From: Campylobacteraceae bacterium
GTDB taxonomy: Bacteria; Campylobacterota; Campylobacteria; Campylobacterales; Sulfurovaceae
Reading direction: 5' to 3'
DNA: 39,168 nucleotides
Assembly (NCBI GenBank): GCA_027056485.1
Contig: JALUKQ010000023.1
Location: 1,488-40,655, forward strand
Shown: piece by piece, positions 25,024 through 34,816 of the stretch
How positions within the stretch are numbered: the first letter of the stretch is position 1
Layout: each line of letters begins with the position of its first letter
Notes under the pieces: generated by a model
Told to the model about the DNA's origin: nothing
Database searches by the model: none
What the model saw: the letters and a program-made list of their open reading frames with translations, nothing else
Translations under genes and position numbers: made by a program

Positions 25024-26772
25024 TTATTCTTTTAACATCTCTTGAGCAAAGGTTTCTCTACTCAAATGTGGTCGCATATCTGCGAACGCTCTGTTAAAAT
25101 CTAATCGAGGTTCTACAGTCGTCATCTCTGGGCTTATTTGAATATCTAGGAGTTCTGCTTTATTATCTTGTAAACACTCTTCTATTTTTTTCTCTATTGC
25201 CTCTTTAGCTATTACTTCATAACTCTTTATTCCATAAGCCTCTGCAATTTTTTGAAAACTTGGCACAGAGTAGTCTTTTTGTGAACCAACTGAGTTTCCT
25301 TCTAAATAGGCATCTTGTCTTAGCTTTACCATATGCAAAGAAGCATTATTTATAACAATAATTTTAATAGGCAAATCTCTTCTTTTTATAAGCTCTAACT
25401 CTTGTATATTCATCTGTAATCCACCATCACCAGTAATAACTATAGCTCTCTTCCCTGTTGTTAATGAGGCACCTATAGCAGCTGGTAAAGCAAAACCCAT
25501 CGCACCAAAAGCTCCAGAAAAGAGTATGCGTTGATTCTCTTTTACATCTAAAGATTGAGCCACAAGCATCTGATGTTCTCCCACATCTACACAAACTACA
25601 TCGTCATTATCTAAATGTTCCGATATTTTTTGCATAAGTTGGTTACCCACTCTATCAGCTCCATCAAGTGTATATTCAGAAGGATAGTTTTTTTTATATT
25701 TTAAAACTCTTTTCTTCCAAGCAATTAAATTTGGCTCTATCTTTTTACTATTTAAAGCTTGTAAAAACGTTTTGAGATCTGACTGGATGAGTAAGTCACT
25801 ATTTACCCTAGCACCCAATTCATTTTTGTCTATATCCACTTGTATTACTTTTGTATCACCTATGAAACTCTCTATATCTCGACCTGTTTGTAGGTTATCT
25901 AATCTTGAACCCAACACAATAAGCAAGTCAGAATTTGCAATAGTAAAGTTGGCATATCGTGTACCAAAATTTCCTATAAAACCTAAATTGTATTTATATT
26001 GCGAAGAGATTGAGTCTTTACCCATTAGTGAATATACTATAGGTATATTGGTTTTTTTTAATAATTTATATAACTCATCTATACTTTCTGAAAGACGAAC
26101 CCCTCCACCAACTAATATAACTACTCTTGAAGAATTATTGATTAATTTAACTACGGCATCTATTTGATTGTTCTTAACTAAAACATTATCTTTTAAAATA
26201 CATTGTTTATACTCTAAACTATCAAAAAAAGATTTTTCATTTTCTGGATAAAAATCTGTTCTAAATTGTAGATTCTCAGGTAAGCTTATAAGTACTGGAC
26301 CTTTTCTTTGATGTTGAGATAAGAAGTATGCCTTCTCAAACTCATAACATATATCATCTAAGCTTGAAATTTGTACCGAGTACTTTGTAATCTCTTTTGA
26401 AATTTTAACTATATCACATTCTTGAAAACTTAATTGACGAATAGGTTGAGAACCTTTACACTCAAGAAGAGAAACATCACCAACAATATAAAATACAGGT
26501 ATTGAATCATAGTAACAATCAGCCAAAGAGGTCATGATATTAGTAGCTCCAGGACCACTAGTAACTGTAACTACTCCACTTTTCCCTGTTAGCCTTGCGT
26601 ATGCATCTGCTGCAAATCCTGCACCTTGCTCATGTATGGTAAATATATTTTCTATCTTATTATATTTATCTATAGAGTCACAAATATGAGCATTTCTACC
26701 AATATATGAGAATACTCTATCTATCTTCTGTTCTACTAAAAACTCTGTTACATAATCAGATACTTTCATCAT
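25024..26772 (-). CDS. ThDP-dependent enzyme of the acetolactate synthase/decarboxylase family, in a glycan cluster
   Basis: 582 residues with the three-domain build of the IlvB family: the N-terminal PYR domain with the activating Glu in TIHEQGAGFAADAYARLTGK and SGPGATN, a central domain with NLGFIGNFGTRYANF and LGSRLDNLQTGRD, and the C-terminal PP domain with VDVGEHQM, AMGFALPAAIGA and the ThDP/Mg motif TGDGGLQMNIQEL followed ~27 residues later by NN. Residues 22-32 (SYIGRNAHICD) depart from the YPGG loop of true acetolactate synthases, so a different keto-acid or sugar substrate is likely. The second of two adjacent ATGs (26767-26769) fits the AAGAG ribosome site better. Confidence 0.88.
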   Translation of the reverse strand: MMKVSDYVTEFLVEQKIDRVFSYIGRNAHICDSIDKYNKIENIFTIHEQGAGFAADAYARLTGKSGVVTVTSGPGATNIMTSLADCYYDSIPVFYIVGDVSLLECKGSQPIRQLSFQECDIVKISKEITKYSVQISSLDDICYEFEKAYFLSQHQRKGPVLISLPENLQFRTDFYPENEKSFFDSLEYKQCILKDNVLVKNNQIDAVVKLINNSSRVVILVGGGVRLSESIDELYKLLKKTNIPIVYSLMGKDSISSQYKYNLGFIGNFGTRYANFTIANSDLLIVLGSRLDNLQTGRDIESFIGDTKVIQVDIDKNELGARVNSDLLIQSDLKTFLQALNSKKIEPNLIAWKKRVLKYKKNYPSEYTLDGADRVGNQLMQKISEHLDNDDVVCVDVGEHQMLVAQSLDVKENQRILFSGAFGAMGFALPAAIGASLTTGKRAIVITGDGGLQMNIQELELIKRRDLPIKIIVINNASLHMVKLRQDAYLEGNSVGSQKDYSVPSFQKIAEAYGIKSYEVIAKEAIEKKIEECLQDNKAELLDIQISPEMTTVEPRLDFNRAFADMRPHLSRETFAQEMLKE

Positions 26773-27972
26773 CTACTCTTTTATAATTACTTTCAAATAC
26801 TTCTCCATATTGTCCATTTTTTCCAGCATTTCATCTTTGGAATCAAACTTCATTATCATGGTTCCTAAAGTTGTATGGGAACCATTAAATTTATGAACTT
26901 CATCACCTTTTTTTATAAATATATTCTCTTCTATAACATTTTTTTTAATCTCATCACTGTACCAAATATCTTCAACTATCCCATCTTTTAGGGCATGTAA
27001 AATATATGAAGAGTAGTAGCCCTTAGGCTCTACCATCGTTAAAGTTGAACAGTCCATCCCCAAGGCAGAATCTACCGTATATTTCACCAAATCTACCCCT
27101 GTTGCATACTTAATAACTTCTGGAATAAGATTTCCCCCATTTCTTGGTCCAAGCTCTAAAAATGAAAATTCTTGATTTTTATTAAAATGAAAATCAAAAT
27201 TTAAAGCTCCACTTTTTATATTTAATAAATCTAATAATCTTTGAGTTTCATAATGAGCTTTTAAAATAGCTTCTCCTTTTATCTCTGAAGGAAAACTCTC
27301 TCCAACTGGTACAAACTGGTTAGATAACTTATCAAAATGTTCATTTGCCCATGAGCGAAAAACCAACTTACCATTGAGTACAAAACCATCTCCTGCAACT
27401 TGATAGCCATCTCTATGAAAAAACTCTTCTATAACTACTTTTTTTTCTCTTGAAAACTCTAAAGCATAATTAAAAGCTTCTTTCAATTTACCTTTCACAT
27501 CAACTTTTGTAACCCCTTTACTTCCAGAAGAATCAACTGGTTTCACTATCACAGGCTTCTCTAACTCTCTAAACCAACTATATGCCTCTTCTAAATTATA
27601 AAAACTTTGTGACTTGGGTACTAAAAAATCATGTTTTTCTAAGAAATTTCGAAAGTAATCTTTTCTGCTTAAAATTTTTACAGACTCATAAGGGTTTGAA
27701 GGCAAACCCAACTTATTTCCTACATAGGCTTGAGTAGGAGCAGCTGGATCAGAGGCATATGCTACGATACCATCTATTTGTAATTTTTTTGCCAGTTCAA
27801 GTACAGCTTCTTTATCTGTTGTACTAACATCATGGTACTCATCAGCAAACTTATGTCCTGGATTATTAGGAAGGTAGTCACAAGTTATGACATAATGCCC
27901 CTGCTCTTTTGCATAAAGTATAGGGGCTATCTGAAACTGTGAAGCCCCTAAAAAGAGTATTCTTTTTTGCAT
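26773..27972 (-). CDS. ATP-grasp ligase
   Basis: 399 residues. The N-terminal pre-ATP-grasp part (ILFLGASQFQIAPILYAKEQ, YASDPAAPTQAYVGNKLGLP) is followed by the nucleotide-binding ATP-grasp core: KPVIVKPVDSSGSKGV (P-loop-like), VVIEEFFHRDGYQVAGDGFV and the metal-binding FSFLELGPRNGGNLIPEV. The family forms carboxylate-amine or carboxylate-thiol bonds via acyl phosphates. The ATG lies inside the end of the aminotransferase gene (25-bp overlap) with a strong AAGGAG site. A reasonable inference is that it couples a carboxylate, perhaps an amino acid, to the amino group made by the DegT enzyme; this is not shown by the sequence. Confidence 0.87.
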   Translation of the reverse strand: MQKRILFLGASQFQIAPILYAKEQGHYVITCDYLPNNPGHKFADEYHDVSTTDKEAVLELAKKLQIDGIVAYASDPAAPTQAYVGNKLGLPSNPYESVKILSRKDYFRNFLEKHDFLVPKSQSFYNLEEAYSWFRELEKPVIVKPVDSSGSKGVTKVDVKGKLKEAFNYALEFSREKKVVIEEFFHRDGYQVAGDGFVLNGKLVFRSWANEHFDKLSNQFVPVGESFPSEIKGEAILKAHYETQRLLDLLNIKSGALNFDFHFNKNQEFSFLELGPRNGGNLIPEVIKYATGVDLVKYTVDSALGMDCSTLTMVEPKGYYSSYILHALKDGIVEDIWYSDEIKKNVIEENIFIKKGDEVHKFNGSHTTLGTMIMKFDSKDEMLEKMDNMEKYLKVIIKE

Positions 27973-29048
27973 TCAGACTCCTTTATCAAAGTCTCTTTAA
28001 TTATTGTAGATACCTTAGACTCAATATTTGAATGCATAGGTATAACTAAAATTCTGTTTGATAAATCTCTTGAATTATGCATTATCTCTTTTGTCTCTAC
28101 ATAAGGCAAAGTATCTAACGAAGGTTTAAAATATTGTCGTACAGATATATTCTCTTTAAGTAGTGCTGACTGTACCTTTTCCCTATCCTCTTCACTCTGA
28201 AAAACAATAGGAAAATAGGAGTAACTTTGTGTAGAGTTAGGGTTCTTTTTCTGTAATTGAACATACTTATTTAATGATTTTGTATAGAACTGATGGCTCT
28301 CTTTACGTTCTTTGGAAATTTCATCTACTTCATCTAACATACAAAGACCCATCGCAGCTTGTATATCATTCATCTTGGCATTAATACCTAACATCGACAC
28401 AGAATCAGGAGTATCTATTCCATAGTTTCTAAGAATTTTTGCTTTTTCATACAATGTATCATCTTTTATAACAATAGCTGCACCCTCAATAGTATGAAAA
28501 ATTTTAGTTGAATGAAAACTTACCACAGAGATATCACCATAATTAAGTATATGCTTACCCTTATATTTAACATCAAAAGCATGTGAAGCATCATAAATTA
28601 TTTTTAGGTTATGTTTCTGGGCTATTTTATCTATCTCCTCTATATCACAAGCATTTCCAAATACATGACAAGGAGCAATAGCACAAGTATTTTTAGTTAT
28701 TAATTTTTCTATATTTTTAGGGTTTATATTATAGCTCTCTCTATCTATATCTGCAAATATAGGTTTAAGTCGTTCTACAACTATAGCACTCGTAGTAGAT
28801 ACAAAACTAAAAGGTGTAGTAATGACCTCTTTATCTTCAAAACCTAAAAGTCTATAGGCAAATTGCAAAGCATCTGTTCCATTTGAGAGACATAGCAAAT
28901 TCTTTACACCTAAGTACTCCTCTAACCTCTTCTCTAACTGTTGAATAAGTGGTCCATTATTTGTTAACCAACCACTCTCATATATACCATCGATATATGC
29001 TTTAAATTTTTCTTTATTTGGCATATATATTTTTGTTACATAAATCAT
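27948..29048 (-). CDS. DegT/DnrJ/EryC1/StrS-family aminotransferase
   Basis: 366 residues. PLP-dependent sugar aminotransferase (family typically acts on nucleotide-linked 4-keto or 3-keto sugars). Motifs: SGWLTNNGP (25-33), SNGTDALQFA (55-64), TTPFSFVSTTSAI, DASHAFDVKYKGK, and the PLP lysine, Lys182, in SVVSFHSTKIFHTIEGAA. Among this family the H-x-T-K form is common in sugar aminotransferases. First gene of the cassette: a -10 box TATAAT (complement at 29088-29093) lies ~40 bp upstream of the ATG and AAGGTGGG precedes it at a longish spacing. Confidence 0.9.
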   Translation of the reverse strand: MIYVTKIYMPNKEKFKAYIDGIYESGWLTNNGPLIQQLEKRLEEYLGVKNLLCLSNGTDALQFAYRLLGFEDKEVITTPFSFVSTTSAIVVERLKPIFADIDRESYNINPKNIEKLITKNTCAIAPCHVFGNACDIEEIDKIAQKHNLKIIYDASHAFDVKYKGKHILNYGDISVVSFHSTKIFHTIEGAAIVIKDDTLYEKAKILRNYGIDTPDSVSMLGINAKMNDIQAAMGLCMLDEVDEISKERKESHQFYTKSLNKYVQLQKKNPNSTQSYSYFPIVFQSEEDREKVQSALLKENISVRQYFKPSLDTLPYVETKEIMHNSRDLSNRILVIPMHSNIESKVSTIIKETLIKESECKKEYSF

Positions 29049-29087
29049 TAAAGCTTTCCCACCTTAAATTTTAATATTAAACAATAA

Positions 29088-29093
29088 ATTATA
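29088..29093 (-). promoter_or_regulatory. candidate -10 box of the glycan cassette
   Basis: TATAAT read leftward, within GTTATAATTTATTG, 40 bp before the degT-family ATG. No -35 box is visible. The 29049-29226 gap is very AT-rich and otherwise empty. Confidence 0.5.
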
Positions 29094-29226
29094 ACATAAT
29101 TAATATTAAACTTATAGATTATTTAACAATTTATTTAATTTATGTTTTATATAATTAAATTATATAGAAATTTAAAGAAGAAGTATTACTAATATTGGAA
29201 GTTTTAAAAATAGAGGAGATGAAGCA

Positions 29227-30351
29227 TTATTTATTTTTTAAATAACGCTCCACACCTTCAGCAATACCTTTTGCTAGAAGGCTTTTGTAATAACTGTTCA
29301 TCAAGTTATCACCCTCTTCAGGGTGTGTAATATAACCAGTTTCGACCAAAACAGCTGGCATTTGAGCACCTACTAGTACCCAAAAATTGGCAGGTTTTAC
29401 ACCACCATCTGAAACTTTTCCAAAAGAGTTTCTTACATTTGAAAGCATCATTTTACTAATATCCAATCCCAGTTTATGTGACTCAATTATCTTTTCTCGA
29501 CTTATTAGTGAAAGATACTCATTGGTAGTATAAAAATCTTTTCCTTCAAACATAACAGCATTTTCTTTAGCTGCTGCATCTTTGGCTCTATCTGTTTTAG
29601 CAGGAGATAAGTAATAAATCTCTATACCTTCAAAAGTACTATCAAGACTCTTTTTGGGTGCAGCATTGGCATGAATAGATATAAAAATATCTGCTTTTTT
29701 CTTATTAGCAAACTCTGTTCGACTTGGAAGAGGTACAAAAGTATCATCTTCTCTAGTCATATAAACCTTAAAACCATCATCTTCTAAACGCTTCTTTAAT
29801 TTAGACGATACAGAAAAGACCACTTTTTTTTCAATCTTAACTTTACCACATGAAGCTCCGTTATCTTTTCCTCCATGCCCAGCATCTATAACAACAGTAT
29901 AAGCTTTTCGTGAACTCTTAACACTTTTTTTTGTCTTAGAACTGGTTTTACCATCATGAATTAACGGAATAGTAAGACGATTACCTACATAGAGATGATT
30001 TGGAGAAAATTTTTGTTTAGAACGAATGATTACACGTAATTTAGTGGGTGAGTTTTGTCCCATTCTAAAAGATTCAATATTTCTAAAAGAGTGTTTCGAT
30101 ATACCTTTACCTGAAGGAAGAACTCCTCCATAAATATCATAAACATATTTGGTAACTCCATCTGAATCAGGCAAAGTAAAATACGTTACTCTCTCTATAT
30201 CAGAAGTAAAGTAAAGATTTAACTCTCCTTTACTTATTGTACTTTTTACAAAGTTATTCCCTGCAAAAAGTGAATTGCTAAAAAAAAGTAGTAAAAATAG
30301 CGATATTAAATATTTAGATGTAATTGTTTTGTTAAGAATTGTCTTCTCCAT
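29227..30351 (-). CDS. N-acetylmuramoyl-L-alanine amidase (amidase_3)
   Basis: 374 residues. Cleaves the amide bond between MurNAc and the stem peptide in peptidoglycan, important in daughter-cell separation. An export signal with a hydrophobic core (YLISLFLLLFFSNSLFAG) sits at about 14-31. Residues ~32-130 resemble an AMIN-type targeting domain. The catalytic amidase_3 domain from ~150 has VVIDAGHGGKDNGA (Zn His), a Glu in KIEKKVV, FISIHANA (Zn His) and AVLVETGYITH (catalytic Glu). The start overlaps the nitronate monooxygenase gene by 20 bp; this is the last gene of the pyrH operon. Confidence 0.92.
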   Translation of the reverse strand: MEKTILNKTITSKYLISLFLLLFFSNSLFAGNNFVKSTISKGELNLYFTSDIERVTYFTLPDSDGVTKYVYDIYGGVLPSGKGISKHSFRNIESFRMGQNSPTKLRVIIRSKQKFSPNHLYVGNRLTIPLIHDGKTSSKTKKSVKSSRKAYTVVIDAGHGGKDNGASCGKVKIEKKVVFSVSSKLKKRLEDDGFKVYMTREDDTFVPLPSRTEFANKKKADIFISIHANAAPKKSLDSTFEGIEIYYLSPAKTDRAKDAAAKENAVMFEGKDFYTTNEYLSLISREKIIESHKLGLDISKMMLSNVRNSFGKVSDGGVKPANFWVLVGAQMPAVLVETGYITHPEEGDNLMNSYYKSLLAKGIAEGVERYLKNK

Positions 30352-31432
30352 GCATCAACTTCTCCATAAGCTCTTTGACGGTTATTATCTCTTTGAGTCT
30401 ATAACCATTAGCACCTGTAAAGAAGAGTCCACTCTCTTTAATGCCATCATATGCATCACTCAATCTATCAGCAATACAATAACCAACTATTTTAGCTTCA
30501 ACTCCTCGATTACACGGTGCAACACAGTTTGAAATACAAGCAACTTTAGGTGCTGTTCCAGCTTCAATATCAGCATGAAGCTGACTTTTAACACCACGAG
30601 CAGGATATCCAACAGGAGATTTAAAGAGTTTAATATCCTCTTCACCTGCTTCTATTATCATCTCTTTCATCACTTGACTTGCATCACATTCAATTGTACC
30701 TATAAATCGTGTACCCATTTGTACAGCATCAGCTCCAAGCTCCATCATTTTTACTATATCATCATGATCCCAAACACCACCAGCAGCTATAACAGGCATA
30801 GAACCCCAGTTTTTAGCCTCTTCTACTACAGGTGGTAAAATCTCTTCAAGTTGATTTTCAGGTAAGAAACACTCATCGTACTTAAAGCCTTGGTGTCCAC
30901 CACTTAAAGGTCCCTCGACGATGACTGCATCAGGTAATCTATTGTGTGTTTTTTTCCAACGTCTACATAAAATTCGTAGTGCTTTTGCAGTAGAGACAAT
31001 AGGTATAAGTGCAACATCTGGATAATCTTTTGCAGCTTCAGGCATGGTCAAAGGCAATCCAGCACCAGTAATAATCATATCAGCACCTGCTTCACAAGCA
31101 TCTTTAACGACTTGTCCATAACCACTTTGTGCATATAAGATATTGGCTGCTAAAGGCTTATCACCACAAATTTTTCTTGCATTTTCAAAAATCTTTGCCA
31201 AAGCATCTTTTGAATAAAAGTTAACCTCTGTATGAGGTCTATTTTTAACCGTTTTTTTAGAAAATTCTCTATTGTTATAAACACCTGTTCCCACAGCAGA
31301 TATAACACCTAGACCACCCTCTAAACTTACCGTTCCAGCCAACTGATCCCAAGAGATACCAACACCCATTCCACCCTGAATAATAGGCTTCTCAATAGTA
31401 TGTTTTCCAATTTTAAAAGATTTTAATTCCAC
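30332..31432 (-). CDS. nitronate monooxygenase / FabK-like FMN protein
   Basis: 366 residues. FMN-dependent TIM-barrel enzyme of the NMO (2-nitropropane dioxygenase) family, which oxidises nitronates; FabK-type enoyl-ACP reductases share the fold. Motifs: PIIQGGMGVGISW at the N-terminus, IITGAGLPL, VEGPLSGGHQGF with the active-site-type His, VIAAGGVWDHDDI and ADAVQMGTRFIGTIECDAS for the FMN phosphate. A CISNCVAPCNRG cysteine cluster near the C-terminus is notable and common in the longer subtype. The start is GTG (31430-31432), sharing one base with the tyrS stop (TAGTG). Confidence 0.9.
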   Translation of the reverse strand: MELKSFKIGKHTIEKPIIQGGMGVGISWDQLAGTVSLEGGLGVISAVGTGVYNNREFSKKTVKNRPHTEVNFYSKDALAKIFENARKICGDKPLAANILYAQSGYGQVVKDACEAGADMIITGAGLPLTMPEAAKDYPDVALIPIVSTAKALRILCRRWKKTHNRLPDAVIVEGPLSGGHQGFKYDECFLPENQLEEILPPVVEEAKNWGSMPVIAAGGVWDHDDIVKMMELGADAVQMGTRFIGTIECDASQVMKEMIIEAGEEDIKLFKSPVGYPARGVKSQLHADIEAGTAPKVACISNCVAPCNRGVEAKIVGYCIADRLSDAYDGIKESGLFFTGANGYRLKEIITVKELMEKLMHGEDNS

Positions 31433-32646
31433 TACTTTACCTTTACTTTTGCAAATTTTCGTTTACCTACTTGAAGGGTATATTCTCCAGCTGTCAAGTT
31501 TAGTTTATCATCAGATACTTTCTCTTGATTCACTCGAACTCCACCTTGCTTAATATCTCTTCGAGCTTGAGAAGTAGATGGTTCTATCTTAGCATCAACC
31601 AATGCCTTACATATCCAAATACCCTCTTCCATCTCAAACTCTTCAATATCAGTAGGTATTTTATTTGATTTAAAAACGTTATCAAATTCACTCTTAGCCA
31701 TAATAGCAGACTCTTTATTATAGAATCTAGCAGTTAACTCTAAAGCCAAGTTTTCTTTTGCAACTTTTGGGTGTAAGTCTCCATTTGCTACATCATCTTT
31801 TATTTTAACTATCTCTTCTAAAGACTTCTCACTTAAAAGGTCATAGTATCGCCACATTAACTCATCTGAGATAGAAAGAGTCTTTCCATATATATCTTTT
31901 GGTGCATCGGTAATACCAATATAGTTGTTCAATGATTTACTCATTTTCTGAACACCATCAAGACCTTCTAAAATAGGCATCATAAGTACAGCTTGTTCTT
32001 TTCCAACATTATAAACACGTTGAAGATGTCGTCCCATAAGTAGGTTAAACTTCTGGTCTGTTCCACCTATCTCTATGTCTGATTTTAGTGCAACTGAGTC
32101 ATACCCTTGAAGTAGTGGATAAATAAACTCTGAAATAGAGATACTCTGCCCTGCTTTGTAACGTTTTTCAAAATCATCACGCTCTAGCATTCTCGCGACA
32201 TTATAGGTAGTCGTTAACTCAACCATACCTCTAGCTCCCAACTTCTCCAACCATGTTGCATTCCATACCACTTCTGTTTTAGATTCATCTAAAAGTAAAA
32301 ATAGTTGATCTTGATAGGTTTGTGCATTAGCTACAATAGTGTCTCTATCAAGTACTTTTCGAGTCTCACTCTTACCTGTTGGGTCACCAATGGTCGCTGT
32401 AAAATCACCTATAAGAAGTTGAATAATTGCTCCATGCTTTTGAAAAACACTTAACTTATGAAATAGAACAGCGTGACCTACGTGTAAATCAGCTCCTGTT
32501 GGGTCAAAACCAGCTTTAACAGTGTAAGTTTCACCTGTTTCATAAAACTTGGTCACCAATTTTTCTATACGTTCCATATCGATAATCTCAGCAGTCCCTC
32601 TACTGATTTCATCTAATGCTATTTTGATATTATTACTATTTGACAT
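31432..32646 (-). CDS. tyrS: tyrosyl-tRNA synthetase
   Basis: Charges tRNA-Tyr. 404 residues from the ATG at 32644-32646, which lies 6 nt behind a GGGA ribosome site; another ATG two codons upstream abuts that site. Class I motifs: the HIGH-like HVGHA within AGFDPTGADLHVGHAVLFHK, KMSKS in QKMSKSLNN, and an S4 RNA-binding domain at the C-terminus (PSTSQARRDIKQGGVRVN). The sequence type is that of the TyrZ-like, KMSKS-containing class found in Campylobacterota. Located between spoT (15 bp upstream of this ATG) and the nitronate monooxygenase gene. Confidence 0.96.
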   Translation of the reverse strand: MSNSNNIKIALDEISRGTAEIIDMERIEKLVTKFYETGETYTVKAGFDPTGADLHVGHAVLFHKLSVFQKHGAIIQLLIGDFTATIGDPTGKSETRKVLDRDTIVANAQTYQDQLFLLLDESKTEVVWNATWLEKLGARGMVELTTTYNVARMLERDDFEKRYKAGQSISISEFIYPLLQGYDSVALKSDIEIGGTDQKFNLLMGRHLQRVYNVGKEQAVLMMPILEGLDGVQKMSKSLNNYIGITDAPKDIYGKTLSISDELMWRYYDLLSEKSLEEIVKIKDDVANGDLHPKVAKENLALELTARFYNKESAIMAKSEFDNVFKSNKIPTDIEEFEMEEGIWICKALVDAKIEPSTSQARRDIKQGGVRVNQEKVSDDKLNLTAGEYTLQVGKRKFAKVKVK

Positions 32647-32661
32647 ATACATTCCCTTTTT

Positions 32662-34812
32662 TTACTTTTTATAGGCATCATTGAGACTTATCATCTCTAT
32701 AAGCTTCAATTTTTTACTCAATTTCTCTTGAAGTTTTTTCGAGTTTTGCTCTTTGGTCTCAACCTCTAGTTTACAAAACTCTGCACTCTCAGAACTTTTA
32801 ATACCCAGTTCAATACTTAAAACATTCAAATCCAAAGCTGCTAGTTTATGTAAAAGCTCAGCCAAAATTCCTCTACGGTTTTGAAGAGAAATTATCAACT
32901 GATAACGGGCTGACTTTTCATTAACCCATGATACATAAATCATTGGTTTTTTAGCCTTCATAAACCTATAGGCTTCTTGACAAAGTTTATGATGTATGGT
33001 CGCTTTTCCATCTTCAAAAAAGGCAACTATCTCATCTCCCATTTTAGGATGACAACAGTAATCAAACTCTACATTTTTTATCTCTTGATTTGTTATAAAT
33101 CTAAAATGTTCCTCTGTTATCTCAATAGGATAGACAAAATCTTTAGGAATAAATGATGACTTTTCTATAAATTTATCCAAAACTTCTTTATATATCTCAC
33201 GATTAGAGGTCAATTTATAAGCATTTTCTTTAAGCTCACAAGAGTCAAACAACTCCTCTATTAGCTCTCTATTAACACTAGTCAACTCTGTTAAAATATT
33301 AAGTGCAGCCCAATGGTTACACTCTTTTATTTTATAGTTACAAGCACTTTTAATCCCATCTTTTGCTTTTGAAGTCATAACTGTATCTATCCAAGAGCAG
33401 TGAACTGTAGCATTTTTATCGGTAATAATTCTTACAAAATCACCATTTTTCAATGTAGTTAAAAGTGAAACTTTACGTTTATTTACCAATGCAGAGACAG
33501 CTTTGTTCCCTACTTCTGAATGAATAGCATAGGCAAAATCTAAGGCAACTGAGTCACGTGGAAGTGTAAAACTCTCTCCTATCGGTGAATAGACAATGAT
33601 GTCTTCGACAAAAAGGTCTCCTTTTGCAAGAGCATAATTCTCTTCTACAGAATCACTCTGATATTGTAGCCCCTCTAACCACTCTAAGTTAACAGAGTTT
33701 TTTGACTCTTTATTATTCTCTCGACCATCTTTATATTTCCAGTGAGCTGCTATTCCAAACTCAGCTGTTTTATGCATATCAAAAGTACGTATTTGTGCTT
33801 CTACTATGCCATCATCATTAAAAAGTGTAGTATGTATGGTACTATACCCATTCTCTTTAGGTAAAGTAATATAATCTTTAAAACGCGATATAATAGGTTT
33901 AAAATTTAAATGTAATGTACCTAAAACTTTATAACAGTCAATATCTTCTTTTACTAAAATACGAATAGCAATAAGGTCAAGAATCTCATCAATTCCTATC
34001 CCTTTTCGTTGCATTTTTTGATACATAGAGTAGTAGTGTTTTACACGTCCAAATACTTCATATTGGTCTTCCCTAAAACCATTCTCTTTCATAAGTTCAT
34101 TAATCTTAGTTACAAAGATATTTAGCTTTAAATGTAAGTTCTGTCTATTACCAACTATATAGTCATCAATGCTTTTATAAGCATCAGGGTAAATATACTG
34201 AAAACTTAAATCTTCCAAACGGTTTTTAAGTTGAGAGATACCTAATCGATGGGCAATAGGGGCATAAACTACCATGGTCTCTTCTGATATTCTTACCTGT
34301 TTTTCAAGAGGTAAAGCATCAAGTGTTGTCATATTATGCAATCTGTCACATAACTTTACCACTAAAACACGAACATCTTTTATAGAAGAGAGTAACATCT
34401 TTCTAAATGTCATAGCAGAAGAGATTAGTTTCTCATTAGAAGTAGAGGGAATCAACTCAACATCACGAATAACCTCAATTTTAGTTAGACCCTCCACCAT
34501 AAAGGCTACATCTTCACCAAACATCTCAACAATATCAGAAATAAGATAATCCGTATCTTCTACAACATCATGAAGTAGTGCAGCAATAACCATCGTTTCA
34601 TCATTTGAAATAAGTGCCGTTATAGCTGCTACAAGTATAGGGTGAATAATATAAGGTTCACCACTTTTACGCGTTTGATGAACATGTGCCTCTTTTGCTA
34701 GTGTTAGTGCTTTAACAAAAAGAGAAGAAGAAATTTCGTGATATGCGTAGAGAAGTTTTTCAGCCTCTTCTACGGTAGTAATATTCCGTGCTTTTTTTAA
34801 TAAAGCCTCCAA
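32662..34812 (-). CDS. spoT: bifunctional (p)ppGpp synthetase/hydrolase
   Basis: 716 residues. Makes and degrades the stringent-response alarmone. HD hydrolase domain: HQTRKSGEPYIIHP (45-58) and LLHDVVEDT with HD at 81-82. Synthetase domain: GRVKHYYSMYQKMQRKGI, PKENGYSTIHTTL and EAQIRTFDMHKTAEFGIAAH. A TGS domain follows (DIIVYSPIGESFTLPRDSVA) and an ACT domain forms the C-terminus (RYQLIISLQNRRGILAELLH). Both catalytic halves look intact, so it is likely the organism's single RelA/SpoT homologue. rpoZ is immediately upstream (4 bp gap), as in many bacteria. Confidence 0.97.
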   Translation of the reverse strand: MEALLKKARNITTVEEAEKLLYAYHEISSSLFVKALTLAKEAHVHQTRKSGEPYIIHPILVAAITALISNDETMVIAALLHDVVEDTDYLISDIVEMFGEDVAFMVEGLTKIEVIRDVELIPSTSNEKLISSAMTFRKMLLSSIKDVRVLVVKLCDRLHNMTTLDALPLEKQVRISEETMVVYAPIAHRLGISQLKNRLEDLSFQYIYPDAYKSIDDYIVGNRQNLHLKLNIFVTKINELMKENGFREDQYEVFGRVKHYYSMYQKMQRKGIGIDEILDLIAIRILVKEDIDCYKVLGTLHLNFKPIISRFKDYITLPKENGYSTIHTTLFNDDGIVEAQIRTFDMHKTAEFGIAAHWKYKDGRENNKESKNSVNLEWLEGLQYQSDSVEENYALAKGDLFVEDIIVYSPIGESFTLPRDSVALDFAYAIHSEVGNKAVSALVNKRKVSLLTTLKNGDFVRIITDKNATVHCSWIDTVMTSKAKDGIKSACNYKIKECNHWAALNILTELTSVNRELIEELFDSCELKENAYKLTSNREIYKEVLDKFIEKSSFIPKDFVYPIEITEEHFRFITNQEIKNVEFDYCCHPKMGDEIVAFFEDGKATIHHKLCQEAYRFMKAKKPMIYVSWVNEKSARYQLIISLQNRRGILAELLHKLAALDLNVLSIELGIKSSESAEFCKLEVETKEQNSKKLQEKLSKKLKLIEMISLNDAYKK

Positions 34813-34816
34813 TTAT

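Noticed and set aside
29210-29246. Short rightward ORF after gaggag near 29217 (eight codons) as a leader peptide
   Set aside because: The ribosome-site-like GAGGAG abuts the ATG with no spacer, and the stretch overlaps the amidase gene end; no downstream rightward gene exists.
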